A DNA stretch of 64,000 bases, from NCBI GenBank assembly GCA_911728455.2, contig OU452228.1, positions 9,038,629-9,102,628 of the forward strand. Reading direction: 5' to 3'. The notes below the pieces were generated by a model. It had not been told where the DNA came from. It worked only from the letters and a program-made list of their open reading frames with translations, and ran no database searches. The stretch is from Marthasterias glacialis. Taxonomy: Eukaryota; Echinodermata; Asteroidea; Forcipulatida; Asteriidae. The stretch's first letter is position 1; every line of letters begins with the position of its first letter. A program made the translations under genes and the position numbers. Of the stretch, positions 47,801 to 56,800 are shown piece by piece.

Positions 47801-50800
47801 AAAAACTATCCCATCAAAAAGTTTTTCTCCTGTGCTTGGAATGATACAAAGTCTTTATTCACAAGAAAAAACTATGCTGTCTTAAAGACTTTCACCTGTG
47901 TTTTGGAGAAGTCTATATCAACATAAAAAAACTGTGTCGTCAAAAAGTCTTTCTCCTGTATTTGGAGTGATGCAGAGTCTATAACCACAAGAAAAAACTG
48001 TGCCGTCTTAAAGACTTGCTCCTGTCTTTCGAGTGATGCAGAGTCTATATGAACAAGAAAAAATTGTTCCGTCTTCAAGACGCTCTCCTGTGTTTGGAGC
48101 GATGCAGAGTCTATATCAACAAGACAAACTGTGCAGTCTTTAAGACTTTCTCTTGTGTTTGGAGCGATGCAAAGGGTATACCAACAAGACAAACTGTGCC
48201 GTCACAAAGACTTGCTCCTATCTTTCGAGTGATGCAGAGTTTATATCAACAAGAAAATACTGTACCGTCTTCAAGACGCTCTCCTGTGTTTGGAGTGATG
48301 CAGAGTCTATATCAACAAGAAAAAACTATCCCGTCACAAAGTTTTTCTCCTGTGCTTGGAATGATACAAAGTCTTTATTCACAAGAAAAAACTATGCTGT
48401 CTTAAAGACTTTCACCTGTGTTTTGGAGAAGTCTATATCAACATAAAAAAACTGTGTCGTCAAAAAGTCTTTCTCCTGTATTTGGAGTGATGCAGAGTCT
48501 ATAACCACAAGAAAAAACTGTGCCGTCTTAAAGACTTGCTCCTGTCTTTCGAGTGATGCAGAGTCTATATGAACAAGAAAAAATTGTTCCGTCTTCAAGA
48601 CGCTCTCCTGTGTTTGGAGCGATGCAGAGTCTATATCAACAAGACAAACTGTGCAGTCTTTAAGACTTTCTCTTGTGTTTGGAGCGATGCAAAGGGTATA
48701 CCAACAAGACAAACTGTGCCGTCACAAAGACTTGCTCCTATCTTTCGAGTGATGCAGAGTTTATATCAACAAGAAAATACTGTACCGTCTTCAAGACGCT
48801 CTCCTGTGTTTGGAGTGATGCAGAGTCTATATCAACAAGAAAAAACTATCCCGTCACAAAGTTTATCTCCTGTGCTTGAAACGTACAAAGTCTACATTCA
48901 CAAGAAAAAAACTGTGCCGTCTTAAATACTTTCTTTTGTGTTTGGAGTTATGCAGAGTCTATATCAACAAGAAAAAAATGTGCCGTCTTAAATACTTTCT
49001 CCTGTGTTTTGAGTGATTCAGAGTCTATAACCACAAGAAAAAACTGTGCCATCACAAATAGTTGCTCCTGTGTTTGGAGTGATGCAGAGTCTATATCAAC
49101 AAGAAAAAACTATCCCATCACGAAGTTTATCTCCTGCGCTTGGAACGATACAAAGTCTATATCAACATGAAAAAATTGTGACGTCTTAAAGATTTTCTCC
49201 TGAGTTTGGAGTGATGCAGAGTCTAAATCAACAAGAAAAAACTCTGCCATCACGAAGATTTGCTCCTGTGTTTGGAGTGATGCAGAGTCTATATCATTAA
49301 GAAAAAAATGTGCCGTCTCAAAGACTTTCTCCTGTGTTTTGCAAAAGTCTATATCAACATAAAAAAACTGTGCCATCACAAACACTTTTTCCTGTGTTTG
49401 GAACAATACAGAGTGTATATTCACCAGAAAAAATTGTGCCGTCTTAAAGACTTTCTCCTGTGTTAGAAGTGATGCAGAGGGTATACCAACAAGAAAAAAC
49501 TGTGCCGTCACAAAGACTTGCTCCTGTCTTTCGAGTGATGCAGAGTTTATATCAACAAGAAAATACTGTGACATCTTAAAGACTTTCTCCTGTGTTTTGG
49601 AGAAGTCTATATCAACATAAAAAAACTGTGTCGTCACAAACTCTTTCTCCTTTATTTGGAATGATGCAGAGTCTATAACCACAAGAAATAACTGTGCCGT
49701 CTTAAAGACTTTCTCCTGTGTTTTGAGTGATGCACAATTTATATCAACAAGAAAAACTGTGCCCTCACAAAGACTTCTCTATCAACAAGAAAAAACTGTG
49801 CCATCTTAAAGACTTGCTCCTTTGTTTGGAGTGATGCAGAATCTATATCAACAAAAAGCAACTGTGCCGTCCTAAAGACTTTCTACTGTGTTTGGAGCGA
49901 TTCAGAGTCTATATCAACAAGAAAAAACTGAGCCATCTTAAAGACTTTCTCCTGTGTTTGGAGTGATGCAGAATCTATAACCACAAGAAAAAACTGTGCC
50001 GTCTTAAAGACTTTCTCCTGTGTTTGGAGTAATGCAGAGTCTATATCAACAAGAAAAACTGTGCCGTCACAAAATTTATCTCCTGTGCTTGGAATGATAA
50101 AAAGTCTTTATTCACAAGAAAAAAATGTGCCGTCTTAAATACTTTCTCTTGTCTTTGGAGTGATGCAGAGTCTATACCAACAAGAAAAAACAGTGCCGTC
50201 TTAAAGACTTTCTCCTGTGTTTGAAGTGATGCAGAGGGTATACCACAAAACAAACTGTGCAGTCATGAAGACTTTCCCCTGTGTTTTGAGCGATTCAGAG
50301 TCTATAACCACAAAAAAAACTGTGCTGTCTTAAAGACATTCTCCTTTATTTGGAGTGATGCAGAGTCCATACCAACAAGAAAACTGTGCCATCATGAAGA
50401 CTTCCTCCTGTGTTTGGAACAATACAGAGTGTATATTCACCAGAAAAAATTGTGCCGTCTTAAAGACTTTCTCCTGTGTTAAAAGTGATGCAGAGGGTAT
50501 ACCAACAAGAAAAAACTGTGCCGTCACAAAGACTTGCTCCTGTCTTTCGAGTGATGCAGAGTTTATATCAACAAGAAAATACTGTGACATCTTAAAGACT
50601 TTCTCCTGTGTTTTGGAGAAGTCTATATCAACATAAAAAAACTGTGTCGTCACAAACTCTTTCTCCTTTATTTGGAATGATGCAGAGTCTACAACCACAA
50701 GAAATAACTGTGCCGTCTTAAAGACTTTCTCCTGTGTTTGGAGTAATGCAGAGTCTATATCAACAAGAAAAACTGTGCCGTCACAAAGTTTATCTCCTGT

Positions 50801-53800
50801 GCTTGGAACGATAAAAAGTCTATATTCACAAGAAAAAAATGTGCCGTCTTAAATACTTTCTCTTGTCTTTGGAGTGATGCAGAGTCTATACCAACAAGAA
50901 AAAACTGTGCCGTCTTAAAGACTTTCTCCTGTGTTTGAAGTGATGCAGAGGGTATACCACAAAACAAACTGTGCAGTCATGAAGACTTTCCCCTGTGTTT
51001 GGAGCGATTCAGAGTCTATAACCACAAAAAAAACTGTGCCATCTTAAAGACATTCTCCTTTATTTGGAGTGATGCAGAGTCCATACCAACAAGAAAACTG
51101 TGCCATCATGAAGACTTCCTCCTGTGTTTGGAGCGATGCAGAAACTATATCAACAACAAAAAATGTGCCGTCTTAAAGACTTTCTCCTGTGTTTGTAGTG
51201 ATGCAGAGTCTATATCAACAAGAAAAAGTGTGCCGTCTTAAAGATGTTCTCCTGTATTTGGAATGATGCAGAGTCTATATCAACAAGAAAAAACTGTGCC
51301 GCCATGAAGACTTTCTCCTCTGTTACAAATGATGCAGAGTCTATAAACACAAGAAAAAAATGTGCCGTCACAAAGTTTTTCTTCTGTGTTTCAAGTGATG
51401 CAGTGGGTATATCAACAAGAAAACATGTGCCCTCACAAAGACTTCCTCCTGTGTAAGGAAAAATATCCACAAGAAAAAACTGAGCCATCTTAAAGACTTT
51501 CTCCTGTGTTTGGAGTGATGCAGAGTCTATAACCACAAGAAAAAACTGTGCCGTCACAAAGACTTGCTCTTGTGTTTGAAGTGATGCAGAGTCTATATTC
51601 ACAATAAAATACTTGCTCCTTTGTTTGGAGTGATGCAGAATTTATATCAAAAAGAAAAAATTTTGCCGTCTTAAAGACTTTCTCCTGTGTTTGGGGTGAT
51701 GCAGAATCTATATCAACAAGAAAAAATTGTGCTGTCTTAAAGTCTTCCTCCTGTGTTTGGAGTGATGCAGTGTCTATAACCACAAGAAAAAACTGTGCCG
51801 TTACAAAGACTTTCTCCTTTGTTTGGAGTGATGCAGAATCTATATTAACAAAAAAAAACTGTGCCGTTTAAAGACTTTCTCCTGTGTTTGGAGCGATTCA
51901 GAGTCTATATCAACGAAAAAAAACTGTGCTGTCACAAAGACTCGCTCCAGTGCTTGGAGTGATGCAGAATCTATATCAACAAGAAAAAACTGTGCCATCT
52001 TAAAGACGTTCTCCTGTGTTTGGAGTGATGTAACAAGAAAAAACACAAAGTTTTTCTTCTGTGCTTGAAACGATACAAAGTCTATATCCACAAGAGAAAA
52101 CTGTGCCACCTTAAAGACTTTCTCCTGTATTTGGAGTGATGCAAAGTCTATAACCACAACAAAAAAATCTGTACAGTCACAAAGACTTGCTCCTGTGTTT
52201 GGAGCGATACAGAGTCTATATCAACAATAAAAAACTGTGCCCTCACAAAGACATTCTCCCGTATATGGAACAATACAGAGTCTATATTCACAAGAAAAAA
52301 CTGTGCCGTCACAAATTCTTCCTCCTGTGTTTTGGAGTGATGCAGAGTCTATATCAACAAGAAAAAACTGAGCCGTCACAAATACTTTCTCCGTGTTTGG
52401 AGTGACGCACAGTATATATCAACAAGAAAAAAGACTCTACATCACTAAGAAAAATCTGTGCCATCACAAAGCTTTTCTCCTCTCTTTGGAGTGATGCAGA
52501 GTCTACATCGGTAACAATTTCTCCATTTTTTGTTTTTTATTGCAGAGTCTAAACTATTTTAAAAAATCCACCTCGTCAGAAAGAATTTCTCTTGTACTTG
52601 ACAGCCACAAAAAAAGTTGCCTGTGTTTGGAGTGATGCAGAGTATCAAACAGTAAGAAAAATGTACATGGTTACAAAGAATTTCTCTGGTGTAACAATAA
52701 AAAAAAAAAACCAGCGCAGTCACGCAGACACGGCAAGGCCATTTAAAATGTTTGTCATCATACCTCGTCCTGCCGGTGCTGATAAGGATCCTGCAGAGCC
52801 TTGAGGTGTTCTTATCTGTGGTATGACCTTCTGATTAGCTCCTGGTTGCTTGCTCTCATGTATCTTACTCATCTCTAGTGCTCCCATAGCCTTCTTATAC
52901 TCCTTGCGATTCTGCTTGGATGGATCTATGGCACACACGCCGGGTACCAGCCGCTTCAGAACGTCACACGTTCCCTGAGGAAAAATCAACACATTTTGGG
53001 ACATTGCCTTCAACTCATCCGTCAACAGATGCTTACTCAAAGTGATTAACAGCTGAGGCCCAATTTTATGAAGCTGTTTACCGGTAAGCAAATATTTCTG
53101 CCTACTTTAGCAGAAAACTATGCTCAACTGGAAAACGTATTTCAAAAACGATCACAAAGATTTGACAGAGCCTGTGTGCAATTATAGTGGACTCATTATT
53201 CTGTCACTCATCTGATTGCAAGATCTGGGACGGATTGCACCAAGTGGTCTTAAACCGGTCTATGCGTTTAGCCTGCTAACTTATTAATTAACTAATTAGC
53301 TAACTCTTTAATTTTTCTACCAATAGACCGATTGCGCGTCCCGTGTCACGTGACCTATTGTGGGTAGTAAATGTAAACAAACACGACGTCCTCTATAGGA
53401 GAGTGCGCTACGGTACATGATAATTGTTGCACGTCTTTATTCGATCGAGGCTTTTCTTTCTCGAAATCTGTGAAAAATATTCCAGAGTTTGTACCAGAGA
53501 CATTCAAGTGGCTGAATAAAACCAGTAAGGACAGTTCCAGCAAGTCTTGGGAATTGTGCAAGTAACGTATAAATGTGCACAATGTGTGCTAGTGCACAAC
53601 GGAACGTTTGGGTCAGACAACCGTGATCACACATTTTTCAACACAAGAATTTCAAAGTTTTGAAGCTGAATCATCCAAAGAAACTGCTTTCCAAAACTAT
53701 GTGATTCCTTTTCCTTTTTGAAATTTTGCAAGGCTAGGAATAAATGTTCACTTTTCCAACGTTCTTTACCCTTTTTGTAAAGTGATTTAGGCCTACATTA

Positions 53801-56800
53801 CAGACAAAATAACAGGCGGGTGGCTACATAGTCGTCCGACGCCGTTAGTGCATTACTCAAAATAAACCTCTTTTTGAGTAGAATACTGGTAGTTTATAAA
53901 ACAGTAATGTAAAAAATTAATATCAATGTCACAACATACAACTTTAATCAAATGGCTCAGTAACTGTGTTATTATTATCAAAAGCCCACTTTTGGTGTGA
54001 CTCTGCTGGTCACAGCATGTATTTGCACATAGTTTGGATCTGCTCAGATGACATATTACCCACAATAGGTCATGTGATGACATGTAAACATTAGTCGCGA
54101 AATCGGTCTATTGCAATAGCGCGGTCTGTAATTATATAGCCAATCTTAAAACCTTAATCCTGTGCTGACTAAGCTAAGACCATCTCAGGAGGATAACTGA
54201 CTGGTCTTAGACCGTTGGCTAAGACTGTTTTATTGCTGGCGAGTTAGTAGGCATTTTGCTTTGCTTAAAACTTGTACTAAGAGCTGCTCCATAAGTAGAA
54301 GCTTTTGCTTACAGGTTTGACAAAAATTGAGCCCTGACATTTCAGCTCTTTTCGTCTCTAGGTAGAGTCCTCAAAGGCTCTAGTTCCAGCTCATTTTGAA
54401 AGACTCTGCTATGGTTGAAGTGGGAAGCCATTACCACTTTCTGCATCATGACCATTTTCAAAACCACAGCTTGGGCTTGGGCTCTGTGTCACGATGTGTT
54501 TTCATTATGTTTTTTTTTTAAATGTGGACCGGTACAAGTTTGTTTTCCAGATTTGAACGACACTCTTGTACAGTCTCGCATGGTTAAACAGTCATAGTCG
54601 AAAGCAAGTTCAAAGCTTGGTTTTGTTTGTTTTCTTTTAAATCACAGGAACTTTGAATAGGTATTGCGTCATATGTGCTGCGTGCTGGGTAAATGATCGA
54701 CGTGGCATATCAGGCGAGCTTTTGATTTGGCTAGGCAGGGCAGATTCCTGATATTCTGCATTAGCAATAGCCAGTCTCCAGAACAATGAAGCCAATGCCA
54801 CTAAAAAATGGTTTTATTCATCGTTTGTCATCTCACTACAATAAAACTACCCATTCTGCTCCTATTATCAACATTTTTACCTCACCCTTTTTAGTCTTCA
54901 AGCATAAAATCAATGAAATCTTGTGAATTATCCCTCTATCTAAGGGAAGGTCGGGAAGCTCCATCAGCCTGTCTGAAGCCTTGTATAAAAAGCACACCCT
55001 GTCAAAAGTACTGACAGAGCTCAAGTCGGCGCCTAAGCCCACCATGTGGTTTTAAAAAAGACCTGTTTCGCAGGTCTTAGCAAGGAAAAATGCCTGACAC
55101 TCTAGGTATTTAAAAATACATTGCTTTCAGATTTTTTTGATTTTGTTCAGTCACCAATCTTGAATTATATCTTTAGATCCATGTTGTTCTTACCGATTTT
55201 ACCACATAAATCCAATCATTAGTGTTACTATCCGGAACAATCACCTGACCAGGCCTGAAAAAACAAATATATAAAATAATAGTAATCCATGAACATTATG
55301 AACAGTATGTCACTGTAATGAACCCAAATTTGTGTTAGATAAAGGTTGAGCTGACGCCCCAATGGATAATGGAATGCCCCCTCAGAGCAGCAAGGAGTTA
55401 ACACTTCCAGGAAATCAGTTGTAAAGTGCTCTGTGATTAGACAAAATAACCGCGCGCATTGACTCAATAACTACAATGTATAGCATAGTTTCACATCAAT
55501 TTCTAAGCTAGTATTACTCCCGGCGTGCTGGCATGATGCCAGTTGGGTTTGCGCCATTTTCCCTATGTGTATCAGATATAATGTGCACTTGATTGTAGTG
55601 GAGTTCTGAAGTTGAGTTCAGTTGAGTAAAGCCCGGTTCATACAAATTCGCGACGAACAATTCGTCCCAGTTAACAGGTGCTCAATTCGCTGCGAATGTA
55701 GGAGAGTGAAATCAAATTCGCTTTGTGTTCGCATTCGCGTGAAGTATGAATCGGGCTTTAAGCCACTGGAATAAATTGCTGCAGTTGAAACCAAAAGTTT
55801 GTTTTAAATTGTAAGGAAGATGAGTGCATTTGCTCTCTGTTTGTGTTTGGCCGCCGGAGCAAACAAGGACCAGGTCTAGGTGAACTCTTAATAATAACAA
55901 TAATACGCAGTTCTTATATAGCCGATGGGCGTTTCAAATCGTTCAGTATTTTTTCCTGCAAGGTATGCGGACTTACGTTTTGGAGTATGAGACCTGTTCC
56001 TTTACATAGCACCATGTAATGGTTTACAAGGTGCTGTGGTGCAATCTGCAGCCAATCAAACCAGGAACACCGGGGCTAAACCCTTCTCTTTGCGATAAGT
56101 GACCTGGGTTCTTATACGTGCATTACACCACACACTAGACCTATGACTTTACGTCCCATCCGAAGGATGCAGCAATAATGGTTAACTGACTTGCTTAAGT
56201 GTCTTGTACATGCACATTACAAGACTGAAAGGAAACTCCACATTCTTTATAAATACAAGCAGCAAAAGAAGAGACAGTAAAAATCAAAAATGATAGCCAT
56301 ATCAGCAAAAATACAGCCATCAGTATGGGCAATTTGGGTTTTGCCTTTGTGACAGGCATTCTAATTTGTCTACGCAGCTAAGGGGTTCAACGACCAAAAA
56401 TGCAAGGAATTTGATAAAACTCCCACTTATGACATGCAGTATAAATGCATAACGCAGAGTTGTGCTTTAAAAAAAAAATGATATATCGTGGTCTGTAAAG
56501 ATGGCGGACTTTGCACTGTGCGACGTCAAGTGGGAACTATCAATAGTGGTAGGGGTTCTGAGGGCTTGACAACAATGGAGCCAAAGAGGGGCCACATTCT
56601 ATAATGGGTGACTTCTGAAACGCCCCGCGGCAGCAGACACAACGGTCCTTTTTGACAGTTCTGGGCATGCGGGCACACGCTCAGTAGTGCCTACAGAGTT
56701 CTGAGCATGAGTACTACTGGTGAGAACTGTGAAAAAGGGACCGTCCATAAGCCTCCCATTGGTACAGCACTGTGCCTGTACATAGTGTGCCATTTGAAGT

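Noticed and set aside
43178-52405. Many open frames of 70-190 codons on both strands with a 22-residue period
   Set aside because: All are translations of the 66-bp satellite, whose length is a multiple of three. They lie in an intron and overlap each other on both strands.
53355-53634. Open frames inside the inner foldback element
   Set aside because: Short, overlapping on one strand, and without transposase motifs; treated as element interior.
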